Source of the DNA: Steinernema hermaphroditum
Lineage: Eukaryota > Nematoda > Chromadorea > Rhabditida > Steinernematidae
DNA length: 64,000 bases
NCBI GenBank assembly: GCA_030435675.1
Contig: CM059621.1
Coordinates: 18,040,653-18,104,652 of the forward strand
Direction: 5' to 3'
Positions within the stretch are counted from its first letter, which is position 1; every line of letters begins with the position of its first letter. A program made the position numbers and the translations under genes. Below are positions 1-10,748 of the stretch, piece after piece. The notes under the pieces are model-generated. The model was not told the DNA's origin. It saw only the letters and a list, made by a program, of their open reading frames with translations, and did not search any database.

Positions 1-35
1 TCTACAAGATCCAATCATAAAAATGCTATGGTACT

Positions 36-208
36 TTGGAGCAGGAGGGTCAGATGCAGAGCTTTTGGTATGAGCGGGGGCCCTGCTGTCTCGAATTGAA
101 AGTTTTGCAGGAAACTAAGATAGTCCACAGTAATTCCAACGGGAGTAGGCGCGTTCGATCAGGCTCGTGCAGTTCTACAAGATCCAATCATAAAAATGCT
201 ATGGTACT
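36..208 (+). repeat. Reference satellite monomer (173 bp)
   Basis: One complete repeat unit, chosen as a reference. The unit has a near-invariant core (equivalent to 13-73), a G-rich variable site with a GGGCCC dyad (74-85), a conserved stretch (86-130), a second variable site (131-142: aatcccaacggg, aaatccagcggg or aaatatagcggg), a conserved stretch containing gcgcgttcgatcaggctcg, and a third variable site (172-185) where GT-NNN-AC is followed by AAG/AAC/AAA and ATCC/ATTC. The length is close to that of one nucleosome with linker, as in many centromeric satellites; that comparison is by size only. Confidence 0.95.
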
Positions 209-1230
209 TTGGAGCAGGAGGGTCAGATGCAGAGCTTTTGGTATGAGCGGGGGCCCTGCTGTCTCGAATTGAAAGTTTTGCAGGAAACTAAGATAGTCCA
301 CAGTAATCCCAACGGGAGTAGGCGCGTTCGATCAGGCTCGTGCAGTTCTACAAGATCCAATCATAAAAATGCTATGGTACTTTGGAGCAGGAGGGTCAGA
401 TGCAGAGCTTTTGGTATGAGCAGGGGCCCTGCTGTCTCGAATTGAAAGTTTTGCAGGAAACTAAGATAGTCCACAGTAATCCCAACGGGAGTAGGCGCGT
501 TCGATCAGGCTCGTGCAGTTCTACAAGATCCAATCATAAAAATGCTATGGTACTTTGGAGCAGGAGGGTCAGATGCAGAGCTTTTGGTATGAGCGGGGGC
601 CCTGCTGTCTCGAATTGAAAGTTTTGCAGGAAACTAAGATAGTCCACAGTAAATCCAACGGGAGTAGGCGCGTTCGATCAGGCTCGTGCAGTTCTACAAG
701 ATCCAATCATAAAAATGCTATGGTACTTTGGAGCAGGAGGGTCAGATGCAGAGCTTTTGGTATGAGCGGGGGCCCTGCTGTCTCGAATTGAAAGTTTTGC
801 AGGAAACTAAGATAGTCCACAGTAATCCCAACGGGAGTAGGCGCGTTCGATCAGGCTCGTGCAGTTCTACAAGATCCAATCATAAAAATGCTATGGTACT
901 TTGGAGCAGGAGGGTCAGATGCAGAGCTTTTGGTATGAGCTGGGGCCCTGCTGTCTCGAATTGAAAGTTTTGCAGGAAACTAAGATAGTCCACAGTAATC
1001 CCAACGGGAGTAGGCGCGTTCGATCAGGCTCGTGCAGTTCTACAAGATCCAATCATAAAAATGCTATGGTACTTTGGAGCAGGAGGGTCAGATGCAGAGC
1101 TTTTGGTATGAGCAAGGGCCCTGCTGTCTCGAATTGAAAGTTTTGCAGGAAACTAAGATAGTCCACAGTAATCCCAACGGGAGTAGGCGCGTTCGATCAG
1201 GCTCGTGCAGTTCTACAAGATCCAATCATA

Positions 1231-1254
1231 AAAATTTTAAAAGATTCAATCATA
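1231..1254 (+). repeat. 24-bp insertion inside a monomer
   Basis: One monomer is 24 bp longer than its neighbours. The sequence aatcataaaaa runs into ttttaaaagattcaatcata, so the AT-rich aatcataaaa segment appears twice. The second copy reads gattcaatc, the variant typical of another monomer class, which suggests an imperfect local duplication or template switch. The spacing between neighbouring monomers is 197 instead of 173. Confidence 0.85.
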
Positions 1255-4200
1255 AAAATGCTATGGTACTTTGGAGCAGGAGGGTCAGATGCAGAGCTTT
1301 TGGTATGAGCGGGGGCCCTGCTGTCTCGAATTGAAAGTTTTGCAGGAAACTAAGATAGTCCACAGTAATCCCAACGGGAGTAGGCGCGTTCGATCAGGCT
1401 CGTGCAGTTCTACAAGATCCAATCATAAAAATGCTATGGTACTTTGGAGCAGGAGGGTCAGATGCAGAGCTTTTGGTATGAGCGGGGGCCCTGCTGTCTC
1501 GAATTGAAAGTTTTGCAGGAAACTAAGATAGTCCACAGTAATCCCAACGGGAGTAGGCGCGTTCGATCAGGCTCGTGCAGTTCTACAAGATCCAATCATA
1601 AAAATGCTATGGTACTTTGGAGCAGGAGGGTCAGATGCAGAGCTTTTGGTATGAGCAAGGGCCCTGCTGTCTCGAATTGAAAGTTTTGCAGGAAACTAAG
1701 ATAGTCCACAGTAATCCCAACGGGAGTAGGCGCGTTCGATCAGGCTCGTGCAGTTCTACAAGATCCAATCATAAAAATGCTATGGTACTTTGGAGCAGGA
1801 GGGTCAGATGCAGAGCTTTTGGTATGAGCAGGGGCCCTGCTGTCTCGAATTGAAAGTTTTGCAGGAAACTAAGATAGTCCACAGTAATCCCAACGGGAGT
1901 AGGCGCGTTCGATCAGGCTCGTGCAGTTCTACAAGATCCAATCATAAAAATGCTATGGTACTTTGGAGCAGGAGGGTCAGATGCAGAGCTTTTGGTATGA
2001 GCAGGGGCCCTGCTGTCTCGAATTGAAAGTTTTGCAGGAAACTAAGATAGTCCACAGTAATCCCAACGGGAGTAGGCGCGTTCGATCAGGCTCGTGCAGT
2101 TCTACAAGATCCAATCATAAAAATGCTATGGTACTTTGGAGCAGGAGGGTCAGATGCAGAGCTTTTGGTATGAGCGGGGGCCCTGCTGTCTCGAATTGAA
2201 AGTTTTGCAGGAAACTAAGATAGTCCACAGTAATCCCAACGGGAGTAGGCGCGTTCGATCAGGCTCGTGCAGTTCTACAAGATCCAATCATAAAAATGCT
2301 ATGGTACTTTGGAGCAGGAGGGTCAGATGCAGAGCTTTTGGTATGAGCGGGGGCCCTGCTGTCTCGAATTGAAAGTTTTGCAGGAAACTAAGATAGTCCA
2401 CAGTAATCCCAACGGGAGTAGGCGCGTTCGATCAGGCTCGTGCAGTTCTACAAGATCCAATCATAAAAATGCTATGGTACTTTGGAGCAGGAGGGTCAGA
2501 TGCAGAGCTTTTGGTATGAGCAAGGGCCCTGCTGTCTCGAATTGAAAGTTTTGCAGGAAACTAAGATAGTCCACAGTAATCCCAACGGGAGTAGGCGCGT
2601 TCGATCAGGCTCGTGCAGTTCTACAAGATCCAATCATAAAAATGCTATGGTACTTTGGAGCAGGAGGGTCAGATGCAGAGCTTTTGGTATGAGCGGGGGC
2701 CCTGCTGTCTCGAATTGAAAGTTTTGCAGGAAACTAAGATAGTCCACAGTAATCCCAACGGGAGTAGGCGCGTTCGATCAGGCTCGTGCAGTTCTACAAG
2801 ATCCAATCATAAAAATGCTATGGTACTTTGGAGCAGGAGGGTCAGATGCAGAGCTTTTGGTATGAGCGGGGGCCCTGCTGTCTCGAATTGAAAGTTTTGC
2901 AGGAAACTAAGATAGTCCACAGTAATCCCAACGGGAGTAGGCGCGTTCGATCAGGCTCGTGCAGTTCTACAAGATCCAATCATAAAAATGCTATGGTACT
3001 TTGGAGCAGGAGGGTCAGATGCAGAGCTTTTGGTATGAGCGGGGGCCCTGCTGTCTCGAATTGAAAGTTTTGCAGGAAACTAAGATAGTCCACAGTAATC
3101 CCAACGGGAGTAGGCGCGTTCGATCAGGCTCGTGCAGTTCTACAAGATCCAATCATAAAAATGCTATGGTACTTTGGAGCAGGAGGGTCAGATGCAGAGC
3201 TTTTGGTATGAGCAGGGGCCCTGCTGTCTCGAATTGAAAGTTTTGCAGGAAACTAAGATAGTCCACAGTAATCCCAACGGGAGTAGGCGCGTTCGATCAG
3301 GCTCGTGCAGTTCTACAAGATCCAATCATAAAAATGCTATGGTACTTTGGAGCAGGAGGGTCAGATGCAGAGCTTTTGGTATGAGCGGGGGCCCTGCTGT
3401 CTCGAATTGAAAGTTTTGCAGGAAACTAAGATAGTCCACAGTAATCCCAACGGGAGTAGGCGCGTTCGATCAGGCTCGTGCAGTTCTACAAGATCCAATC
3501 ATAAAAATGCTATGGTACTTTGGAGCAGGAGGGTCAGATGCAGAGCTTTTGGTATGAGCGGGGGCCCTGCTGTCTCGAATTGAAAGTTTTGCAGGAAACT
3601 AAGATAGTCCACAGTAATCCCAACGGGAGTAGGCGCGTTCGATCAGGCTCGTGCAGTTCTACAAGATCCAATCATAAAAATGCTATGGTACTTTGGAGCA
3701 GGAGGGTCAGATGCAGAGCTTTTGGTATGAGCGGGGGCCCTGCTGTCTCGAATTGAAAGTTTTGCAGGAAACTAAGATAGTCCACAGTAATCCCAACGGG
3801 AGTAGGCGCGTTCGATCAGGCTCGTGCAGTTCTACAAGATCCAATCATAAAAATGCTATGGTACTTTGGAGCAGGAGGGTCAGATGCAGAGCTTTTGGTA
3901 TGAGCGGGGGCCCTGCTGTCTCGAATTGAAAGTTTTGCAGGAAACTAAGATAGTCCACAGTAATCCCAACGGGAGTAGGCGCGTTCGATCAGGCTCGTGC
4001 AGTTCTACAAGATCCAATCATAAAAATGCTATGGTACTTTGGAGCAGGAGGGTCAGATGCAGAGCTTTTGGTATGAGCAAGGGCCCTGCTGTCTCGAATT
4101 GAAAGTTTTGCAGGAAACTAAGATAGTCCACAGTAATCCCAACGGGAGTAGGCGCGTTCGATCAGGCTCGTGCAGTTCTACAAGATCCAATCATAAAAAT

Positions 4201-7200
4201 GCTATGGTACTTTGGAGCAGGAGGGTCAGATGCAGAGCTTTTGGTATGAGCAAGGGCCCTGCTGTCTCGAATTGAAAGTTTTGCAGGAAACTAAGATAGT
4301 CCACAGTAATTCCAACGGGAGTAGGCGCGTTCGATCAGGCTCGTGCAGTTCTACAAGATCCAATCATAAAAATGCTATGGTACTTTGGAGCAGGAGGGTC
4401 AGATGCAGAGCTTTTGGTATGAGCGGGGGCCCTGCTGTCTCGAATTGAAAGTTTTGCAGGAAACTAAGATAGTCCACAGTAATCCCAACGGGAGTAGGCG
4501 CGTTCGATCAGGCTCGTGCAGTTCTACAAGATCCAATCATAAAAATGCTATGGTACTTTGGAGCAGGAGGGTCAGATGCAGAGCTTTTGGTATGAGCGGG
4601 GGCCCTGCTGTCTCGAATTGAAAGTTTTGCAGGAAACTAAGATAGTCCACAGTAATCCCAACGGGAGTAGGCGCGTTCGATCAGGCTCGTGCAGTTCTAC
4701 AAGATCCAATCATAAAAATGCTATGGTACTTTGGAGCAGGAGGGTCAGATGCAGAGCTTTTGGTATGAGCGGGGGCCCTGCTGTCTCGAATTGAAAGTTT
4801 TGCAGGAAACTAAGATAGTCCACAGTAATCCCAACGGGAGTAGGCGCGTTCGATCAGGCTCGTGCAGTTCTACAAGATCCAATCATAAAAATGCTATGGT
4901 ACTTTGGAGCAGGAGGGTCAGATGCAGAGCTTTTGGTATGAGCGAGGGCCCTGCTGTCTCGAATTGAAAGTTTTGCAGGAAACTAAGATAGTCCACAGTA
5001 ATCCCAACGGGAGTAGGCGCGTTCGATCAGGCTCGTGCAGTTCTACAAGATCCAATCATAAAAATGCTATGGTACTTTGGAGCAGGAGGGTCAGATGCAG
5101 AGCTTTTGGTATGAGCGGGGGCCCTGCTGTCTCGAATTGAAAGTTTTGCAGGAAACTAAGATAGTCCACAGTAATCCCAACGGGAGTAGGCGCGTTCGAT
5201 CAGGCTCGTGCAGTTCTACAAGATCCAATCATAAAAATGCTATGGTACTTTGGAGCAGGAGGGTCAGATGCAGAGCTTTTGGTATGAGCGGGGGCCCTGC
5301 TGTCTCGAATTGAAAGTTTTGCAGGAAACTAAGATAGTCCACAGTAATCCCAACGGGAGTAGGCGCGTTCGATCAGGCTCGTGCAGTTCTACAAGATCCA
5401 ATCATAAAAATGCTATGGTACTTTGGAGCAGGAGGGTCAGATGCAGAGCTTTTGGTATGAGCAGGGGCCCTGCTGTCTCGAATTGAAAGTTTTGCAGGAA
5501 ACTAAGATAGTCCACAGTAATCCCAACGGGAGTAGGCGCGTTCGATCAGGCTCGTGCAGTTCTACAAGATCCAATCATAAAAATGCTATGGTACTTTGGA
5601 GCAGGAGGGTCAGATGCAGAGCTTTTGGTATGAACAAGGGCCCTGCTGTCTCGAATTGAAAGTTTTGCAGGAAACTAAGATAGTCCACAGTAATCCCAAC
5701 GGGAGTAGGCGCGTTCGATCAGGCTCGTGCAGTTCTACAAGATCCAATCATAAAAATGCTATGGTACTTTGGAGCAGGAGGGTCAGATGCAGAGCTTTTG
5801 GTATGAGCGAGGGCCCTGCTGTCTCGAATTGAAAGTTTTGCAGGAAACTAAGATAGTCCACAGTAATCCCAACGGGAGTAGGCGCGTTCGATCAGGCTCG
5901 TGCAGTTCTACAAGATCCAATCATAAAAATGCTATGGTACTTTGGAGCAGGAGGGTCAGATGCAGAGCTTTTGGTATGAGCAGGGGCCCTGCTGTCTCGA
6001 ATTGAAAGTTTTGCAGGAAACTAAGATAGTCCACAGTAATCCCAACGGGAGTAGGCGCGTTCGATCAGGCTCGTGCAGTTCTACAAGATCCAATCATAAA
6101 AATGCTATGGTACTTTGGAGCAGGAGGGTCAGATGCAGAGCTTTTGGTATGAGCGAGGGCCCTGCTGTCTCGAATTGAAAGTTTTGCAGGAAACTAAGAT
6201 AGTCCACAGTAATCCCAACGGGAGTAGGCGCGTTCGATCAGGCTCGTGCAGTAGAACAAGATTCAATCATAAAAATGCTATGGTACTTTGGAGCAGGAGG
6301 GTCAGATGCAGAGCTTTTGGTATGAGCGGGGGCCCTGCTGTCTCGAATTGAAAGTTTTGCAGGAAACTAAGATAGTCCACAGTAATCCCAACGGGAGTAG
6401 GCGCGTTCGATCAGGCTCGTGCAGTTCTACAACATCCAATCATAAAAATGCTATGGTACTTTGGAGCAGGAGGGTCAGATGCAGAGCTTTTGGTATGAGC
6501 GGGGGCCCTGCTGTCTCGAACTGAAAGTTTTGCAGGAAACTAAGATAGTCCACAGTAATCCCAACGGGAGTAGGCGCGTTCGATCAGGCTCGTGCAGTAG
6601 AACAAGATCCAATCATAAAAATGCTATGGTACTTTGGAGCAGGAGGGTCAGATGCAGAGCTTTTGGTATGAGCGGGGGCCCTACTGTCTCGAACTGAAAG
6701 TTTTGCAGGAAACTAAGATAGTCCACAGTAATCCCAACGGGAGTAGGCGCGTTCGATCAGGCTCGTGCAGTTCTACAACATCCAATCATAAAAATGCTAT
6801 GGTACTTTGGAGCAGGAGGGTCAGATGCAGAGCTTTTGGTATGAGCGGGGGCCCTGCTGTCTCGAACTGAAAGTTTTGCAGGAAACTAAGATAGTCCACA
6901 GTAATCCCAACGGGAGTAGGCGCGTTCGATCAGGCTCGTGCAGTAGAACAAGATTCAATCATAAAAATGCTATGGTACTTTGGAGCAGGAGGGTCAGATG
7001 CAGAGCTTTTGGTATGAGCGGGGGCCCTGCTGTCTCGAATTGAAAGTTTTGCAGGAAACTAAGATAGTCCACAGTAATCCCAACGGGAGTAGGCGCGTTC
7101 GATCAGGCTCGTGCAGTTCTACAAGATCCAATCATAAAAATGCTATGGTACTTTGGAGCAGGAGGGTCAGATGCAGAGCTTTTGGTATGAGCGGGGGCCC

Positions 7201-7634
7201 TGCTGTCTCGAATTGAAAGTTTTGCAGGAAACTAAGATAGTCCACAGTAATCCCAACGGGAGTAGGCGCGTTCGATCAGGCTCGTGCAGTTCTACAAGAT
7301 CCAATCATAAAAATGCTATGGTACTTTGGAGCAGGAGGGTCAGATGCAGAGCTTTTGGTATGAGCGGGGGCCCTGCTGTCTCGAACTGAAAGTTTTGCAG
7401 GAAACTAAGATAGTCCACAGTAATCCCAACGGGAGTAGGCGCGTTCGATCAGGCTCGTGCAGTTCTACAACATCCAATCATAAAAATGCTATGGTACTTT
7501 GGAGCAGGAGGGTCAGATGCAGAGCTTTTGGTATGAGCGGGGGCCCTGCTGTCTCGAACTGAAAGTTTTGCAGGAAACTAAGATAGTCCACAGTAATCCC
7601 AACGGGAGTAGGCGCGTTCGATCAGGCTCGTGCA

Positions 7635-10600
7635 GTAGAACAAGATCCAATCATAAAAATGCTATGGTACTTTGGAGCAGGAGGGTCAGATGCAGAGCTT
7701 TTGGTATGAGCGGGGGCCCTGCTGTCTCGAATTGAAAGTTTTGCAGGAAACTAAGATAGTCCACAGTAATCCCAACGGGAGTAGGCGCGTTCGATCAGGC
7801 TCGTGCAGTTCTACAAGATCCAATCATAAAAATGCTATGGTACTTTGGAGCAGGAGGGTCAGATGCAGAGCTTTTGGTATGAGCGGGGGCCCTGCTGTCT
7901 CGAACTGAAAGTTTTGCAGGAAACTAAGATAGTCCACAGTAATCCCAACGGGAGTAGGCGCGTTCGATCAGGCTCGTGCAGTTCTACAAGATCCAATCAT
8001 AAAAATGCTATGGTACTTTGGAGCAGGAGGGTCAGATGCAGAGCTTTTGGTATGAGCGGGGGCCCTGCTGTCTCGAACTGAAAGTTTTGCAGGAAACTAA
8101 GATAGTCCACAGTAATCCCAACGGGAGTAGGCGCGTTCGATCAGGCTCGTGCAGTAGAACAAGATCCAATCATAAAAATGCTATGGTACTTTGGAGCAGG
8201 AGGGTCAGATGCAGAGCTTTTGGTATGAGCGGGGGCCCTGCTGTCTCGAATTGAAAGTTTTGCAGGAAACTAAGATAGTCCACAGTAATCCCAACGGGAG
8301 TAGGCGCGTTCGATCAGGCTCGTGCAGTTCTACAAGATCCAATCATAAAAATGCTATGGTACTTTGGAGCAGGAGGGTCAGATGCAGAGCTTTTGGTATG
8401 AGCGGGGGCCCTGCTGTCTCGAACTGAAAGTTTTGCAGGAAACTAAGATAGTCCACAGTAATCCCAACGGGAGTAGGCGCGTTCGATCAGGCTCGTGCAG
8501 TTCTACAAGATCCAATCATAAAAATGCTATGGTACTTTGGAGCAGGAGGGTCAGATGCAGAGCTTTTGGTATGAGCGGGGGCCCTGCTGTCTCGAACTGA
8601 AAGTTTTGCAGGAAACTAAGATAGTCCACAGTAATCCCAACGGGAGTAGGCGCGTTCGATCAGGCTCGTGCAGTAGAACAAGATCCAATCATAAAAATGC
8701 TATGGTACTTTGGAGCAGGAGGGTCAGATGCAGAGCTTTTGGTATGAGCGGGGGCCCTGCTGTCTCGAACTGAAAGTTTTGCAGGAAACTAAGATAGTCC
8801 ACAGTAATCCCAACGGGAGTAGGCGCGTTCGATCAGGCTCGTGCAGTTGAACAAGATCCAATCATAAAAATGCTATGGTACTTTGGAGCAGGAGGGTCAG
8901 ATGCAGAGCTTTTGGTATGAGCGGGGGCCCTGCTGTCTCGAACTGAAAGTTTTGCAGGAAACTAAGATAGTCCACAGTAATCCCAACGGGAGTAGGCGCG
9001 TTCGATCAGGCTCGTGCAGTTCTACAAGATCCAATCATAAAAATGCTATGGTACTTTGGAGCAGGAGGGTCAGATGCAGAGCTTTTGGTATGAGCGGGGG
9101 CCCTGCTGTCTCGAACTGAAAGTTTTGCAGGAAACTAAGATAGTCCACAGTAATCCCAACGGGAGTAGGCGCGTTCGATCAGGCTCGTGCAGTAGAACAA
9201 GATTCAATCATAAAAATGCTATGGTACTTTGGAGCAGGAGGGTCAGATGCAGAGCTTTTGGTATGAGCGGGGGCCCTGCTGTCTCGAACTGAAAGTTTTG
9301 CAGGAAACTAAGATAGTCCACAGTAATCCCAACGGGAGTAGGCGCGTTCGATCAGGCTCGTGCAGTTGAACAACATCCAATCATAAAAATGCTATGGTAC
9401 TTTGGAGCAGGAGGGTCAGATGCAGAGCTTTTGGTATGAGCGGGGGCCCTGCTGTCTCGAACTGAAAGTTTTGCAGGAAACTAAGATAGTCCACAGTAAT
9501 CCCAACGGGAGTAGGCGCGTTCGATCAGGCTCGTGCAGTTCTACAACATCCAATCATAAAAATGCTATGGTACTTTGGAGCAGGAGGGTCAGATGCAGAG
9601 CTTTTGGTATGAGCGGGGGCCCTGCTGTCTCGAACTGAAAGTTTTGCAGGAAACTAAGATAGTCCACAGTAATCCCAACGGGAGTAGGCGCGTTCGATCA
9701 GGCTCGTGCAGTAGAACAAGATCCAATCATAAAAATGCTATGGTACTTTGGAGCAGGAGGGTCAGATGCAGAGCTTTTGGTATGAGCGGGGGCCCTGCTG
9801 TCTCGAATTGAAAGTTTTGCAGGAAACTAAGATAGTCCACAGTAATCCCAACGGGAGTAGGCGCGTTCGATCAGGCTCGTGCAGTTGTACAACATCCAAT
9901 CATAAAAATGCTATGGTACTTTGGAGCAGGAGGGTCAGATGCAGAGCTTTTGGTATGAGCGGGGGCCCTGCTGTCTCGAATTGAAAGTTTTGCAGGAAAC
10001 TAAGATAGTCCACAGTAATCCCAACGGGAGTAGGCGCGTTCGATCAGGCTCGTGCAGTTCTACAAGATCCAATCATAAAAATGCTATGGTACTTTGGAGC
10101 AGGAGGGTCAGATGCAGAGCTTTTGGTATGAGCGGGGGCCCTGCTGTCTCGAATTGAAAGTTTTGCAGGAAACTAAGATAGTCCACAGTAATCCCAACGG
10201 GAGTAGGCGCGTTCGATCAGGCTCGTGCAGTAGAACAAGATCCAATCATAAAAATGCTATGGTACTTTGGAGCAGGAGGGTCAGATGCAGAGCTTTTGGT
10301 ATGAGCGGGGGCCCTGCTGTCTCGAATTGAAAGTTTTGCAGGAAACTAAGATAGTCCACAGTAATCCCAACGGGAGTAGGCGCGTTCGATCAGGCTCGTG
10401 CAGTTCTACAAGATCCAATCATAAAAATGCTATGGTACTTTGGAGCAGGAGGGTCAGATGCAGAGCTTTTGGTATGAGCGGGGGCCCTGCTGTCTCGAAC
10501 TGAAAGTTTTGCAGGAAACTAAGATAGTCCACAGTAATCCCAACGGGAGTAGGCGCGTTCGATCAGGCTCGTGCAGTTGAACAACATCCAATCATAAAAA

Positions 10601-10748
10601 TGCTATGGTACTTTGGAGCAGGAGGGTCAGATGCAGAGCTTTTGGTATGAGCGGGGGCCCTGCTGTCTCGAACTGAAAGTTTTGCAGGAAACTAAGATAG
10701 TCCACAGTAATCCCAACGGGAGTAGGCGCGTTCGATCAGGCTCGTGCA
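7635..10748 (+). repeat. Three-monomer higher-order repeat, 519 bp period
   Basis: The AGA-type monomer (gtagaacaag) starts at 7635, 8154, 8673, 9192, 9711 and 10230, exactly 519 bp apart each time. That is six consecutive three-monomer units. The two monomers in between are of TCT or TGA/TGT type. The period then lapses to four monomers (10922, 11614) and returns to three at about 12.1-13.7 kb. This is how a higher-order repeat looks after amplification in blocks of three monomers. Confidence 0.85.

Larger units (their letters stand above)
1..6243 (+). repeat. 173-bp satellite array, simple subfamily (segment A)
   Basis: About 36 head-to-tail monomers of 173 bp. Almost all carry the TCT state of the variable trinucleotide (ttctacaagatcc) and the aatcccaacgggag block. 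The main variation is at the G-rich site after ggtatgag: gcgggggccc, gcaggggccc, gcaagggccc, gcgagggccc, and once gctggggccc. One monomer has an aaatccaacggg block (about 650). The first monomer in full phase can be taken as 36-208. Every monomer yields the same 78-codon open frame, which runs into the next monomer and stops at the TGA in aattgaaag; this is a by-product of the period and not a gene. Confidence 0.97.

Noticed and set aside
150..175. CENP-B box or tRNA-like internal promoter (B box) in the conserved gcgcgttcgatcaggctcg segment
   Set aside because: The CENP-B pattern TTCG....A..CGGG fails at the A and at CGGG on this strand, and I found no match on the other. The B-box pattern is matched except for the last C, but there is no convincing A box or terminator. 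Not enough to call.
36..208. Hammerhead ribozyme in the satellite monomer
   Set aside because: Some satellites carry hammerheads, so I looked for CTGANGA on both strands; only CTGATCG, CTGACCC and, in a variant, CTGAAAG occur. No core is present.
36..8773. Series of 78-codon open frames repeated every 173 bp, with similar ones throughout the window
   Set aside because: Each frame begins in one monomer and ends in the next at the same TGA; 173 is not a multiple of 3, so frames overlap their neighbours out of phase. Changes at the variable sites (including TGA in the trinucleotide, which removes the frame in some monomers) are not constrained. They are a by-product of the tandem repeat.
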